DNA of 64,000 bases from Hymenobacter psychrotolerans DSM 18569 (GCF_900142395.1 NZ_FRAS01000010.1:87596-151595); one strand, 5' to 3'; positions 42,065 to 51,331 are shown, counted from the stretch's first letter. The notes: generated by a model not told the origin, from the letters alone. Numbers and translations are program-made.

Positions 42065-42604
42065 TTACGGCACGTATTGCTCTGAGAGGCTGGTTACAAC
42101 GCCCTGACGGGTTTCAATGATGAACGGAGAGAGGGTGAGCACCTTGGGCACGTTGGCCTGCACTTTGGCGGCCGTGGCCGGGTAGCGTTCCAGCCCGTTT
42201 TCGCCGGTGCGCCAGAACGTGAATTTCGCCTCATCGTCCAGCCGGAGCGTGCGCACCTGCGCATTGTCATTCACGATGTAATAGTCGTTGAAGACCGAGT
42301 ACACGGTGTCGCCGTTCACCACGTCCACGGCCGCGTCGCCTTTGCGACGGGCAGCGGCTACGGCCGCTTCACCGCTCAGAAACTGGATGTAGTCCACATC
42401 CACAAAATACTGCCCGCCTTGCTGATAGAAGCGCCGGATGTAGCCGTGGTTGCGGCCGGTTTCGCCCACGGTTTCCGTCGTGGATTCCTCGCTCTTGATA
42501 TCAGCCGGAATGGTTTCGGCCATGCCCCGGCCCGACGACTCCCGTTCGGTGGAGCTGCAGGCGGCCAGAGTCAGGAGTAGCGAGGCAAGCAGGAACGGTT
42601 TCAT
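42065..42604 (-). CDS. Lipoprotein of unknown function
   Basis: 179 residues from the ATG at 42604 (MKPFLLASLLLTLAACSS), with a good lipobox LAAC at residue 16. The mature part has a predicted beta-rich region (GYIRRFYQQGGQYFVDVDYIQFLSGEAAV) and ends LSPFIIETRQGVV. Anchored to a membrane by prediction. No family is recognised. Confidence 0.75.
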   Translation of the reverse strand: MKPFLLASLLLTLAACSSTERESSGRGMAETIPADIKSEESTTETVGETGRNHGYIRRFYQQGGQYFVDVDYIQFLSGEAAVAAARRKGDAAVDVVNGDTVYSVFNDYYIVNDNAQVRTLRLDDEAKFTFWRTGENGLERYPATAAKVQANVPKVLTLSPFIIETRQGVVTSLSEQYVP

Positions 42605-42672
42605 GCGGAACGGTACGAAATGGAGGGCAGGTATGTAGGGCAAAGATGGGAATTTGCGGGTGTCGGCCGTGC

Positions 42673-43095
42673 CTATTGCTCTACTAAACTATAGTCGTAC
42701 ATAATCCAGCCCGCCTTTTTTCTAACGAAGCGCGCCCGGCAGAGTGCCCCCTCGATAGGATAAGCCAGCGTGTACGTGAGCGTGTCAGCGGTAGCGTGGG
42801 CGGGTATCTTCCGAATATTTACGTAGTCTTTCACTGCCTGCTGCTTTGCCTGGGCAGGGGTAAGAAGCAGTACTGGCCGGCCAAATTTCTCTAGCTGTAA
42901 GCCCTGCGACTCATCTGAGTTCCGGAGCAGTTTGAGTGGCAGTCGGCCGGGCAAATCGATGTGAAAATACTGTTGCAGCTCTGGCAAATCGAGCAACTGC
43001 TGCAGAATAAACGGCTCAGAAACACCCTGACAATAAGCTATGCTGCTCGATAGCAGGAGGAAGGCAGTGAGCAGCAGACGAATGGTTCCGGTCAC
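42673..43095 (-). CDS. Exported hypothetical protein
   Basis: 140 residues, GTG start at 43095. Signal peptide (IRLLLTAFLLLSSSIAYCQ) then a mature domain with LLDLPELQQYFHIDLPGRLPLKLLRNSD and YTLAYPIEGALCRARFVRK. Divergent from the ABC-F gene. No family is recognised. Confidence 0.68.
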   Translation of the reverse strand: MTGTIRLLLTAFLLLSSSIAYCQGVSEPFILQQLLDLPELQQYFHIDLPGRLPLKLLRNSDESQGLQLEKFGRPVLLLTPAQAKQQAVKDYVNIRKIPAHATADTLTYTLAYPIEGALCRARFVRKKAGWIMYDYSLVEQ

Positions 43096-43153
43096 GATGG
43101 TTGGTAAACGCGTAATACGCTACAGAAACAGTAATGCCCTCCCGCCAAACCCG

Positions 43154-43161
43154 TACCTTTG
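43154..43161 (+). promoter_or_regulatory. -7 element TACCTTTG
   Basis: Perfect TAnnTTTG, 25 nt before the ATG at 43187; it argues against longer in-frame starts upstream. Confidence 0.75.
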
Positions 43162-43186
43162 CGGCTTCAAAGCTCTGCAAAGTAGG

Positions 43187-45097
43187 ATGATTTCGATTAC
43201 TGACTTAGATTTTCATTTCGGCTCCCGTACCCTCTACGACAAGGCCAGCCTGCACATCAAACCCAAGGATAAGATTGGCCTGATTGGGCTCAACGGCCGG
43301 GGCAAATCCACGCTGCTGCGCATTCTGGTGGGCGAGTACAAGCCCGACGGCGGCAGCATCTCCATGAGCAAGGACGTAAGCCTGGGCTTCCTGAACCAGG
43401 ATTTGCTCTCCTACGACTCGCACGAATCCATTCTGGTGGTGGCCATGCAGGCCTTTGCCGAGGCGCTGGACCTGCAGAAGAAAATCGACGCCATTCTGGT
43501 AGAGTTCGAAACCAACTACACCGACGACCTGGTGGAGAAGCTGGCCGATTTGCAGGAGCGGTTCGAGGCGCTGGGCGGCTACACCATGCAGGCCCGCGCC
43601 GAAGAGATTCTGGAAGGTCTGGGCTTCACGACCGAAGAATTGCAGCGTCCGCTGAAGCTGTTTTCGGGGGGCTGGCGCATGCGCGTGATGCTGGCCAAAA
43701 TCCTGCTCCAGCAACCCTCGCTGCTGCTGCTCGACGAACCCACCAACCACCTGGACCTGCCCTCCATCAAGTGGATTGAGAACTACCTGGCCGGCTACGA
43801 AGGTGCCGTTATCATCGTCAGCCACGACCGGGAATTCCTGGACCGCACCACCAACACCACCGTGGAAGTGACAGGCGGCAAGCTGGTGCCCTACGCCGGC
43901 AACTACTCCTACTATCTGGAAGAAAAGGAGGAGCGCAACGCCATCCAGAAAGGCGCTTTCGAAAACCAGCAGGCCCAGATCAAGCAGGCTGAGCGGTTTA
44001 TTGAGCGGTTCAAGGCCAAAGCCAGCAAGGCCAAGCAGGCCCAGAGCCGCGTGAAGGCCCTCGATAAGCTGGAGCGCATCGAAAACGTGGCCGGCGACGA
44101 CGCCAAAGTGAACATCAAGTTCAACTTCACCGTCACGCCCGGCCGCCACATCCTGCGCATGGAGCACGTGGGCAAGAAGTACGGCGACAAAATCATCTTC
44201 CGCGACACGCACGTGCACATCGAGCGGGGCGACAAAATTGCCCTCATCGGAGCCAACGGTAAGGGCAAGTCCACGCTGATGCGGCTGGTGGCGGGGCAGG
44301 AAGCGCCCACCAACGGCAACCACCAGCTGGGCCACAACGTCATCATGTCGTTCTACGCGCAGCACCAGCTGGAAAGCCTGCGCATCGAGAACGAGATTCT
44401 GCAGGAAATGGTGGAAGCCGGCTCGAAACGCTCGGAAATGGAGCTGCGCTCGGTGCTGGGCTCGTTCCTGTTCACCGGCGACGAGGTGTACAAGAAAATC
44501 AAGGTGCTGAGCGGCGGTGAAAAAAGCCGCGTGGCGCTGGCCAAAACCCTGATTTCGGAAGCCAACTTCCTGCTCCTCGACGAACCGACCAACCACCTGG
44601 ACATGCAGTCGGTGAACATCCTGATTCAGGCCCTCGACCAGTACCAGGGCACCTACATCGTGATTAGCCACGACCGGTTCTTCGTGGAGAATGTGGCCAA
44701 CAAAATCTGGTACATCGAGGACTACCAGCTGAAGGAGTACCCCGGCACCTACGCCGAGTACGAGCAGTGGCAGGAAGACCGCGAAAAGGCCGCCAAGAAA
44801 GCCGGCCTGCCTTCGCCTTCGGCCCCCAAGCCGCTGCCCAGGGAGGAGAAGAAAGTAGAAGCCGCGCCCGCCAAAACCCCGTCGCCCGACCAGAAAAAAG
44901 CCCTGAAGGAGCTGGCCGAGGTAGAGAAGAAGATCGAGGAAAGCGAGAAGGAGCTGGCCCGCTACGAAACCCAGCTCGCCGACCCGCAGATCTACCAGAA
45001 CGCCGCCCAGCTCAAAGATGCCACCCTCAAATTCGAGCAGGTGAAGAAGGAGCTGGCCCAGCTCAACGACCGTTGGGAAATGCTGGCCGAAATGTAA
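43187..45097 (+). CDS. ABC-F family ATP-binding protein
   Basis: 636 residues from the ATG at 43187 (MISITDLDFHFG), the start set by the promoter just upstream. Two ABC modules: Walker A GLNGRGKST with LFSGGWRMRVMLAK and LLLLDEPTNHLDL, then GANGKGKST with LSGGEKSRVALAK and LLLDEPTNHLDM. An inter-domain linker (RFIERFKAKASKAKQAQSR) and a C-terminal coiled coil complete the Uup-like layout. No TM segments, so it acts on ribosomes rather than in transport. Confidence 0.93.
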   Translation: MISITDLDFHFGSRTLYDKASLHIKPKDKIGLIGLNGRGKSTLLRILVGEYKPDGGSISMSKDVSLGFLNQDLLSYDSHESILVVAMQAFAEALDLQKKIDAILVEFETNYTDDLVEKLADLQERFEALGGYTMQARAEEILEGLGFTTEELQRPLKLFSGGWRMRVMLAKILLQQPSLLLLDEPTNHLDLPSIKWIENYLAGYEGAVIIVSHDREFLDRTTNTTVEVTGGKLVPYAGNYSYYLEEKEERNAIQKGAFENQQAQIKQAERFIERFKAKASKAKQAQSRVKALDKLERIENVAGDDAKVNIKFNFTVTPGRHILRMEHVGKKYGDKIIFRDTHVHIERGDKIALIGANGKGKSTLMRLVAGQEAPTNGNHQLGHNVIMSFYAQHQLESLRIENEILQEMVEAGSKRSEMELRSVLGSFLFTGDEVYKKIKVLSGGEKSRVALAKTLISEANFLLLDEPTNHLDMQSVNILIQALDQYQGTYIVISHDRFFVENVANKIWYIEDYQLKEYPGTYAEYEQWQEDREKAAKKAGLPSPSAPKPLPREEKKVEAAPAKTPSPDQKKALKELAEVEKKIEESEKELARYETQLADPQIYQNAAQLKDATLKFEQVKKELAQLNDRWEMLAEM

Positions 45098-45116
45098 ACG
45101 CCAGCCTCGCCTATTT

Positions 45117-45160
45117 AAAAAGCCCCGCCGGAAGCTACATGCTTCGGGCGGGGCTTTTTT
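45117..45160 (+). terminator. Intrinsic terminator of the ABC-F gene
   Basis: 45117-45135 pairs with 45141-45159 with one mismatch, T-rich end. Confidence 0.85.
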
Positions 45161-45334
45161 AGTGCTGTCAATGGGTTACAGTTACCCGAAAGTGGTGCCA
45201 TTCTTATTACCGAAACTGCGAATACCATTCGGGACAGTTACCGAAGGTGCCATAGCGGAAGACAGCCGATGGCGCTGCTTTCCAACGGATGCGTGGCAAA
45301 GGGCAGGATAATGGCCGTTGTACAAAGTGCCACC
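45161..45334. other. Spacer with degenerate repeat units
   Basis: Contains scattered GTTACCGAA motifs (near 45180, 45208 and 45236) that resemble the units of the minisatellite downstream. No gene is supported here. Confidence 0.5.
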
Positions 45335-45523
45335 GCAACCAAAAGCCCATCCACCGCAACCAAAAGCCCATCCACCACAACCGAAGCTCCAGCAACAGCA
45401 ACCGAAGCTCCATCCACTGTAACCGAAGGTCTTCCAACAATGCCTGAAGCTCTAGCTACAGCAACCGAAGCTCTTTCCACAGTGACCGAAGTTGTTTCAA
45501 CAGCAACCGAAGGTCTTTCAACA
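45335..45523. repeat. 21-bp minisatellite, nine units
   Basis: Nine tandem 21-bp units with consensus GCAACCGAAGCTCTTTCCAC followed by A. The first two are identical; the rest diverge. Being a multiple of three, the array is open in several frames on both strands (plus-strand heptads like ATEALST, minus-strand SVTVERA-like), but no adjacent part of either reading frame looks like a protein, so it is called a repeat, not a gene. Confidence 0.9.
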
Positions 45524-45773
45524 GATGTTTTCAGGGTTTCGGGCGGGGCGGATGGGGGTTCGGGGGCCGGGCTGGGGGCGTAGCAGGGAGTGGGCGCGCC
45601 GTTGGGGGCTGCCGCCGGGTGGTGGGGCGCAGCGGGTAGCACGTCGCTGTGGCTGTGCCGGTCATCGCACACCAGAGAAGGGGAGTAGCGGAAAACAGCT
45701 ATTCTGCCACGGCCTGCCACTATTCATCGTTCACCGAGACGCGAAGCAAAAGCTTCGCGCTACCTTCGCCGCT
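45524..45773. other. Spacer before the T9SS plug gene, with a hairpin
   Basis: GC-rich spacer after the minisatellite. At 45741-45758 a perfect 7-bp hairpin (GCGAAGC-AAAA-GCTTCGC) lies just upstream of the -7 element. Confidence 0.5.
45761..45768 (+). promoter_or_regulatory. -7 element TACCTTCG
   Basis: Five nt before the ATG at 45774, so the start codon would be at or near the 5' end of the mRNA. Confidence 0.55.
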
Positions 45774-47120
45774 ATGCGTCTTTCTGCCTTCCTGCTTCCG
45801 CTTCTGCTGCTTGCCGCGGCCTGCGTGCCGCTCGGCACCCCCATCACCGACCCCAACGCCGCGCGCCGGCCCGCCACCACCGGGCAGGTGGCCTCCACGG
45901 AGTACTACGCCGACAAAACCCTGCGCTATCAGGACTACGTGTACGACCCCAACGTGCGCACCGTGCTGTGCTACGTGCAGTCGGGCACGACCAACGAAAT
46001 ATTTACGCCGCCCGTGGTGCCGCTCAGCCAGGACCAGCCGATTGTGCTGGAGTTCGACCTGCTCGGCGACCAGAGCCAGCGCCTGACGGCCAAACTCGTG
46101 CACTGCGACGCCGACTGGAAGCCGTCCATCCTGACGGATATGCAGTTTCTGAGCGAGATAAACGACATTCTCATCACCAACTACCGCACCTCCGTCAACA
46201 CGAAAGTGCCCTACTACCACTACAGCATGCGGGCGCCGCGCGTGAAACTGAGCGGCAACTACCTGCTGGTGGTGCAGGGTGCCGGGGGCACGCCGCTGCT
46301 CAGCCGCCGCCTGCTGGTGTACGACAACAGCGTGCAGATTTCGATGAAGCAGGGCATTCCGGTGGGCGGGCAGGAGCGCTACACCCTGCAGCAGATTGAC
46401 TTCGGCATCCGCTACAGCATGCAGCTCGTGAATCCGGCGCAGGAAGTGAAAGTGGTGCTGCGCCAGAATTTCCGCTGGGACAATGCCAAGTACAACCTGC
46501 GCCCCACCTTCGTGCGCGACATCGACCGGCAGCTCGATTACCAGTATTTCAACTTCGAAAACGCCTTCCCGGCCCTGAGCGAGTTCCGGTTTTTTGACCT
46601 GCGCACGTTCCGCTCCATCGGCATTGGGGTGGCGGGGCTCAATGCCGAAGCCTCGCCCCGGCAGGCGCTGCTGCAGCCCGATGCCTCGCGCAACGGGCAG
46701 GGCTACACGCAGTTCGAGGACATCAACGGGCAGCGCGTGATTGAGAGCCGCGAGTACGGCAACGGCGCCACCAACGCCGATTACCTCGACGTGACGTTTC
46801 AGTTGCGGGCCCCGCAGCCGGCCGCCGGCCCCGTATACGTGCTGGGCGCCCTCACCGACTGGCAGCTCAAGGACGAGTTCCGGCTGACTTACGACGCCGA
46901 AAAGCAGCTCTACAGCGGCCACGCGCTGCTCAAGCAGGGCTACTACAACTTCATCTACGCCACCCAGACCCCGCAGGGACCCAACAGCGTGCAGTGGGAG
47001 GGAAGCCACCAGGAAACCGAAAACCAGTACGACCTGCTGGTGTATTACCGCCCGCCCGGCACCCGCGCCGACCTGCTGATCGGCTACCAGAGTATCGACT
47101 TTAACAGTCGCCGGCCGTAA
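45774..47120 (+). CDS. Type IX secretion plug protein (DUF5103 family)
   Basis: 448 residues from the ATG at 45774 (MRLSAFLLPLLLLAAACVPL), lipobox AAAC near residue 17. The DUF5103 layout is clear: VLEFDLLGDQSQRLTAKLVHCDADWKPS, FLSEINDILITNYRTSVNTKVPYYHY, the propeller-like LDYQYFNFENAFPALSEFRFFDLRTFRSI, and the C-terminal VYVLGALTDWQLKDEFRLTYDAEKQLYSG. Plug proteins close the SprA translocon in type IX secretion. Its presence agrees with the T9SS-sorted protein at 8225. Confidence 0.9.
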   Translation: MRLSAFLLPLLLLAAACVPLGTPITDPNAARRPATTGQVASTEYYADKTLRYQDYVYDPNVRTVLCYVQSGTTNEIFTPPVVPLSQDQPIVLEFDLLGDQSQRLTAKLVHCDADWKPSILTDMQFLSEINDILITNYRTSVNTKVPYYHYSMRAPRVKLSGNYLLVVQGAGGTPLLSRRLLVYDNSVQISMKQGIPVGGQERYTLQQIDFGIRYSMQLVNPAQEVKVVLRQNFRWDNAKYNLRPTFVRDIDRQLDYQYFNFENAFPALSEFRFFDLRTFRSIGIGVAGLNAEASPRQALLQPDASRNGQGYTQFEDINGQRVIESREYGNGATNADYLDVTFQLRAPQPAAGPVYVLGALTDWQLKDEFRLTYDAEKQLYSGHALLKQGYYNFIYATQTPQGPNSVQWEGSHQETENQYDLLVYYRPPGTRADLLIGYQSIDFNSRRP

Positions 47121-47402
47121 GGAGCCCACCCCGGTCCGACGCGGAGGCGTCCGACCGGTCGTTGCCCGAGCGGTAAGGAGCCTCAGGTTGCTGGCCGGGC
47201 CAAAGATGGAGCAACGATAACCGGCCGTTGTGAGCGTTGCGGTGGGTGAAAAACAGGCGGCCAAGCCGAGGGCCGGGCAGGCGGCAACTGGTCCGACGCC
47301 TCCGGCGTCGGGGCGGGGCAGGCGTTGGGGCGGACCGCGTGGGGTAGCTAAATGCGGTGAGGCTGCGTAAAGGGAGGACTGTTCTGCTCACTCTCCCTGC
47401 CT
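47121..47402. repeat. Spacer with two GTCCGACGCC palindromes (copies 2 and 3)
   Basis: Copies at 47133-47156 (GGTCCGACGC-GGAG-GCGTCCGACC) and 47290-47313 (GGTCCGACGCC-TCC-GGCGTCGGGG) in a 282-bp spacer. No gene is supported. Confidence 0.7.
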
Positions 47403-48695
47403 ATGTCGCTCTACAATCTGATTCTGGTGGTGCTGGGCGTAGCTATTCTGGCGGTGGCCTGGCTGCCGTCGTTGCTGCGCAAGTACCCGCTTTCCTATCC
47501 TATCGTATTTGTAGCGCTGGGGGCGCTGGTATTCTGGCTGCCACTGGGCCTGCCCAACCCCGACCCAATCGAGCATTCCTCGTTCGTTACGCACCTCACC
47601 GAAATCTGCGTGACGGTGGCCCTGACCGGCACCGGCCTCAAGATTGACCGGAAGTTTTCGTTGTGGCGCTGGCGGGCTCCTTTGCAGTTGGTGCTGGTGC
47701 TCATGGTCATCACCATCGGTATTTATGCGGTGGTAGCGTGGCGGCTGGGCGGGCTGCTACCGGCTTCGGCGCTGCTGCTGGCCGCCACGCTGGCCCCCAC
47801 CGACCCCGTGCTGGCCGGCGACGTGCAGGTGGGCAAGCCCGGCGAAGGCGGCGAAGACAACGTGCGCTTTGCTCTCACCGGCGAGGCCGGCCTCAATGAT
47901 GGGCTGGCCTTTCCGTTTGTGCATCTGGCGGCGCTCCTGCTGCCCGCGGCGCTGCTGCCTTTTTCGGAGCAGCTGTTTCACTGGGCCTGGATGGATGTGC
48001 TGTACCGCACGGCCGTGGGCGTGGGGGGCGGCTGGCTGGCGGGCAAGGTGCTGTCCTTCCTGATTTTTGATCTGCCCCGCCGCATACGCATCAACCCCGA
48101 AGCGTATGGGTTTGTGGCGCTGGCCGTTACGCTCACGGCCTACGGGCTGATTGAGCTGCTGCATGGCTACGGCTTCCTGGCCGTGTTTATTGCCGCCGTT
48201 ACGCTGCGGGGGCACGAGCGAAGCCACGAATACCACACCGAGATGCACGAATTCACGGATCAGCTGGAGCGGCTGTTTATCGTGGTTATTCTGATTCTGT
48301 TCGGTGGGGCACTCGTGCGCGGGCTGCTGGCGCCCCTCACCTGGTCGGGGGCAGCGCTGGGCCTGTTTCTGCTGCTGATTCTGCGCCCCATCGGCGGCAT
48401 CCTGACCCTGGGCCGCAGCCGCGTGAGCTGGCCCGAGCGGCTGGTGATTTCGTTTTTCGGCATTCGTGGTATCGGCTCGTTCTTCTACTTGGCCTACGCG
48501 CTGAGCAAGCACGACTTCCCCAACGCTCCTGAGCTCTGGGCCATCACCGGCTTCACCGTCCTCACTTCCATCATCCTGCACGGTGCCCTGGCCACGCCCG
48601 TCATGGACTGGCTGGACCGCCGCCACGGCCGCCCCACGGCGCTGGAGCTGGAGGAGCAGCAACTCGAGGAGCAGGAAAAACGCCCGGCTTCCTGA
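47403..48695 (+). CDS. Cation:proton antiporter (CPA1 type)
   Basis: 430 residues with about 11-13 hydrophobic helices. Motifs of sodium/proton antiporters: LAATLAPTDPVLAGDVQV and TGEAGLNDGLAFPFVHL, plus a C-terminal SFFGIRGIGSFFYLAYALSKH. A short acidic, Gln-rich tail ends the protein. It sits in the inner membrane. A second antiporter of a related type is at 55866. Confidence 0.9.
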   Translation: MSLYNLILVVLGVAILAVAWLPSLLRKYPLSYPIVFVALGALVFWLPLGLPNPDPIEHSSFVTHLTEICVTVALTGTGLKIDRKFSLWRWRAPLQLVLVLMVITIGIYAVVAWRLGGLLPASALLLAATLAPTDPVLAGDVQVGKPGEGGEDNVRFALTGEAGLNDGLAFPFVHLAALLLPAALLPFSEQLFHWAWMDVLYRTAVGVGGGWLAGKVLSFLIFDLPRRIRINPEAYGFVALAVTLTAYGLIELLHGYGFLAVFIAAVTLRGHERSHEYHTEMHEFTDQLERLFIVVILILFGGALVRGLLAPLTWSGAALGLFLLLILRPIGGILTLGRSRVSWPERLVISFFGIRGIGSFFYLAYALSKHDFPNAPELWAITGFTVLTSIILHGALATPVMDWLDRRHGRPTALELEEQQLEEQEKRPAS

Positions 48696-48840
48696 GCCGC
48701 TTGGGGCGTAGTGGGCTAGTGCCCGAGCCGGAGCGGGGGAAACTGGCACAGTAGTAGCATCTGCCTGAGGCAGCAGCGTAACCTTTGCCCTGTTGAGGTT
48801 CGTTGCAGTCCTATTCCTTTCCCGCTCTACTTTCCCTGCC

Positions 48841-50295
48841 ATGCAACCTACTCTCTCTTCCATGCTGCGCGCCGGTGCTTTGCTGGCCGTACTGCTGCCG
48901 CTGGGCAGCGCCCGCCCGGCCGTCTCTCACCGGGTTCTTACGCGTCCGGTGCTGCCGGTGCAGGGTGCCCAGCCCGATCCGCAGGTTATTGCCCAGTTCG
49001 GCTTGCTCGATAACAGCAAGCTGCAGAGCTACATCGACACCAAAGGCATGCAGATGGGTCGGATTTCCGACCGCCCTGCTGATGTAAAAGGCTTCACTAT
49101 CGTCGATTCGCCCATCATCAACGCCTTTGCCACGCCCGATGGCCACGTGTATTTCACGCGCGGCATCATGGCGCATTTCAACAATGAGGCGCAGTTCAGC
49201 GGGGTGCTCGGCCACGAAATCGGGCACATTACGGCCCGCCACGGCCAGAAGCAGCAGACCCGCTCCACCATTGCCAACGGCGCCCTGATTTTGGGCTCCA
49301 TCCTGTCGAAGCGGGTAGCATCTATTGCGCAGCCGGCCTCGCAGGTAGTGGGCCTGGGCCTGCTCAAATATGGCCGCGACGACGAAAACGAGTCCGATAA
49401 GCTGGGCGTGAAATACTCCAGCGCCATCGGCTACGACCCGGCTTCGATGGCCGATTTTTTCCTGACCCTTGCGCGCACCGAGCAAAGCAGCGGCGCGGCC
49501 ACCGTGCCCACGTTCCTGTCGTCGCACCCCAACTCCGCCGACCGGTACCAGAATGTGAAGAAGATGGCGCTGCAGGCCGAGCAGCAGGCCGGCCGCCAGC
49601 TGGCCGTCAACCGCGACCAGTACCTGCGCATGATTGAGGGCCTGCCCTACGGCGACAACCCGCGCGAGGGCTACGTGGAAAGCAGCGTTTTCTACCACCC
49701 CGACCTGAAATTCCAGTTTCCGGTGCCGCAGGGCTGGAAGTCGCAGAACTCGCCCAGCCAGTTTCAGATGGCCGAGCCCAACGGCAAAGCGGTTATCGTG
49801 CTGCTGCCCGCCGGCAACAAAGGCCTCGATGAAACGGCCCAGGCTCTGGTGCAGCAGCTGAAAATCCAGAACGCCCAGGCTCAGAAAACGACTATCAACG
49901 GCTTCCAGGCTATTGCCATCCAGGGCGACCAGGTGGGGCAGGACCAGCAAACCGGCCAGCAGGCCATTACGGCCCGCACGCTCAGCTTCATCATCCAGGA
50001 CGGCCAGAATTTGTATGCTTTCGTCGGCCTCACCTCGCCTAACGATTTCAACACTTACGCGCCGCAGTTCCAGCGCACGGCCCAGGGCTACAAGCGCCTG
50101 ACGGATGCTGCCAAGTTGAACCGCCAGCCTGAGAAGGTGCGCATCAAAACCGCCAAAGCCGGCCAGACGCTGGCCCAGGCCCTCTCCGCTAATGGCATCC
50201 CATCGAAGCGCCACGAGGAAATGGCCATCCTCAACGGCATGAAAACCTCCGATAAAATGACGGCCGGCATGCTGTTTAAGGTAGTAGGGAAGTAG
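48841..50295 (+). CDS. M48 family metallopeptidase with C-terminal LysM-like region
   Basis: 484 residues from the ATG at 48841 (MQPTLSSML); the signal peptide is followed by a mature domain. The zinc motif HEIGHITARHG is near residue 125, with the third ligand region ENESDKLGVKYSSAIGYDP. FYHPDLKFQFPVPQGW and LSFIIQDGQNLYAFVGL form a central extra domain. The C-terminus (GQTLAQALSANGIPSKRHEEMAILNGMK) looks like a LysM fold. Probably a periplasmic, BepA-like quality-control protease. Confidence 0.9.
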   Translation: MQPTLSSMLRAGALLAVLLPLGSARPAVSHRVLTRPVLPVQGAQPDPQVIAQFGLLDNSKLQSYIDTKGMQMGRISDRPADVKGFTIVDSPIINAFATPDGHVYFTRGIMAHFNNEAQFSGVLGHEIGHITARHGQKQQTRSTIANGALILGSILSKRVASIAQPASQVVGLGLLKYGRDDENESDKLGVKYSSAIGYDPASMADFFLTLARTEQSSGAATVPTFLSSHPNSADRYQNVKKMALQAEQQAGRQLAVNRDQYLRMIEGLPYGDNPREGYVESSVFYHPDLKFQFPVPQGWKSQNSPSQFQMAEPNGKAVIVLLPAGNKGLDETAQALVQQLKIQNAQAQKTTINGFQAIAIQGDQVGQDQQTGQQAITARTLSFIIQDGQNLYAFVGLTSPNDFNTYAPQFQRTAQGYKRLTDAAKLNRQPEKVRIKTAKAGQTLAQALSANGIPSKRHEEMAILNGMKTSDKMTAGMLFKVVGK

Positions 50296-50322
50296 CAGAT
50301 AATTGGCTTTAAGAAAAAAGCG

Positions 50323-50892
50323 TTATGCTTCAAGTTTATCGAAGCCTAGCCTTTGTATATGCTCTTCAATTTCCACTTGTTCGAACAGAATCCATACATC
50401 GTCACCGAATGGAAATCGTGGATGAAAATCTTCTTCGGCGGTATAATTTGCAACTGCAACCAAGGAAGAATCGAAATGTAAAACAATTAAGTGTGGTTCA
50501 TTAAGATGTACTCTCTCAACTGAGCCACCTGCTGTATGCCATGTCGATTCTTTATAGCCATACACTGAATAAGACGTGAGTGGTTTGCCAATGCGTTGCT
50601 GCCAGTAATCTGGACTAGCCGTAAAAACAATGGCTTCCAGACAAAAGCTCTGCTGCGATACGCAAAGGCTGTACTGGCTCCATTCTTTGACAGTATCCCA
50701 ACCACAATACAGGCGCAGGCCTGACCCAAAGATTAATTCTACCTGTTGGGCTATTATATCAGTACCTTGAAAATTAGTGGTTAGCCATTGTTTTTCAGCT
50801 ACATCGTGGTAGAAAACGCCCGTTAATGTCTGGCCTAAAGCCAACTTCAAGGGGGCTGTGATATACTGCTCTAATGTCGAGGAAGTAGCCAT
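50323..50892 (-). CDS. Low-GC orphan protein
   Basis: 189 residues from the ATG at 50892 (MATSSTLEQYITAPL). Coding GC is clearly lower than in flanking genes, with many A/T-rich codons, suggesting recent transfer. Soluble and beta-rich (GVFYHDVAEKQWLTTNFQG, HFDSSLVAVANYTAEEDFHPRF). No family is recognised. It is single, with no partner gene or IS beside it. Confidence 0.72.
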   Translation of the reverse strand: MATSSTLEQYITAPLKLALGQTLTGVFYHDVAEKQWLTTNFQGTDIIAQQVELIFGSGLRLYCGWDTVKEWSQYSLCVSQQSFCLEAIVFTASPDYWQQRIGKPLTSYSVYGYKESTWHTAGGSVERVHLNEPHLIVLHFDSSLVAVANYTAEEDFHPRFPFGDDVWILFEQVEIEEHIQRLGFDKLEA

Positions 50893-50981
50893 TTGGAATA
50901 GGTCAACAAGCAAAAACGCCTCAGTCGATTTATTTGGCTGAGGCGTTTAAATTACTAGTTGCTATTGAAGAAACAGTGGTG

Positions 50982-51191
50982 TTAGGCCTTCTTCAGGAAT
51001 TCGGTTTTGAGCACCATTGTGCTGCCACCAGCGCGTCCTTCAATTTCGGCGGGTGAGTTGGTGAGACGGATGTTCTTGACCACTGTGCCGCGCTTGAGTG
51101 TCAAGGACGAGCCTTTCACTTTCAGGTCCTTGATGAGCGTCACCGAGTCGCCTTCCGCGAGCAGGTTGCCGTTGCTGTCTTTTACGTCCAT
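50982..51191 (-). CDS. PhnA-like domain protein
   Basis: 69 residues from the ATG at 51191 ([11 protein letters not shown]). Matches the C-terminal half of YjdM/PhnA proteins ([36 protein letters not shown]). It lacks the N-terminal zinc ribbon of full-length proteins, as is common in Bacteroidetes. Role unproven despite the historic link to phosphonate use. Confidence 0.88.
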   Translation of the reverse strand: MDVKDSNGNLLAEGDSVTLIKDLKVKGSSLTLKRGTVVKNIRLTNSPAEIEGRAGGSTMVLKTEFLKKA

Positions 51192-51220
51192 GAAAAGTCG
51201 GTTAGAGGGGAGTGAAAGAA

Positions 51221-51316
51221 CGTCCTGCTGAGCTTGCCGAAGCATCTCTACCGCAGTGCTAACTAATCAGAACTACGACGAAGCGGTAGAGATGCTTCGG
51301 CAAGCTCAGCATGACG
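51221..51316. repeat. Dispersed palindromic element, copy F
   Basis: GCTGAGCTTGCCGAAGCATC and GATGCTTCGGCAAGCTCAGC are perfect inverted copies. It lies between the PhnA-like gene and ychF. Confidence 0.85.
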
Positions 51317-51331
51317 GGCAGGTATGTTCAA

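Noticed and set aside
43205..44671. 488-codon minus-strand frame opposite the ABC-F gene
   Set aside because: Composition is His/Gln/Leu-rich with no domain; the opposite strand has complete ABC motifs.
45335..45523. CRISPR array
   Set aside because: Units are directly adjacent with no spacers and there are no cas genes.
45238..45720. Minus-strand 160-codon frame across the minisatellite
   Set aside because: Its only regular part is the repeat itself; the flanks look non-coding and the unit length of 21 keeps many frames open.
45720..47264. 514-codon minus-strand frame opposite the T9SS plug gene
   Set aside because: No domain, odd composition; the plus strand carries a full DUF5103 protein.
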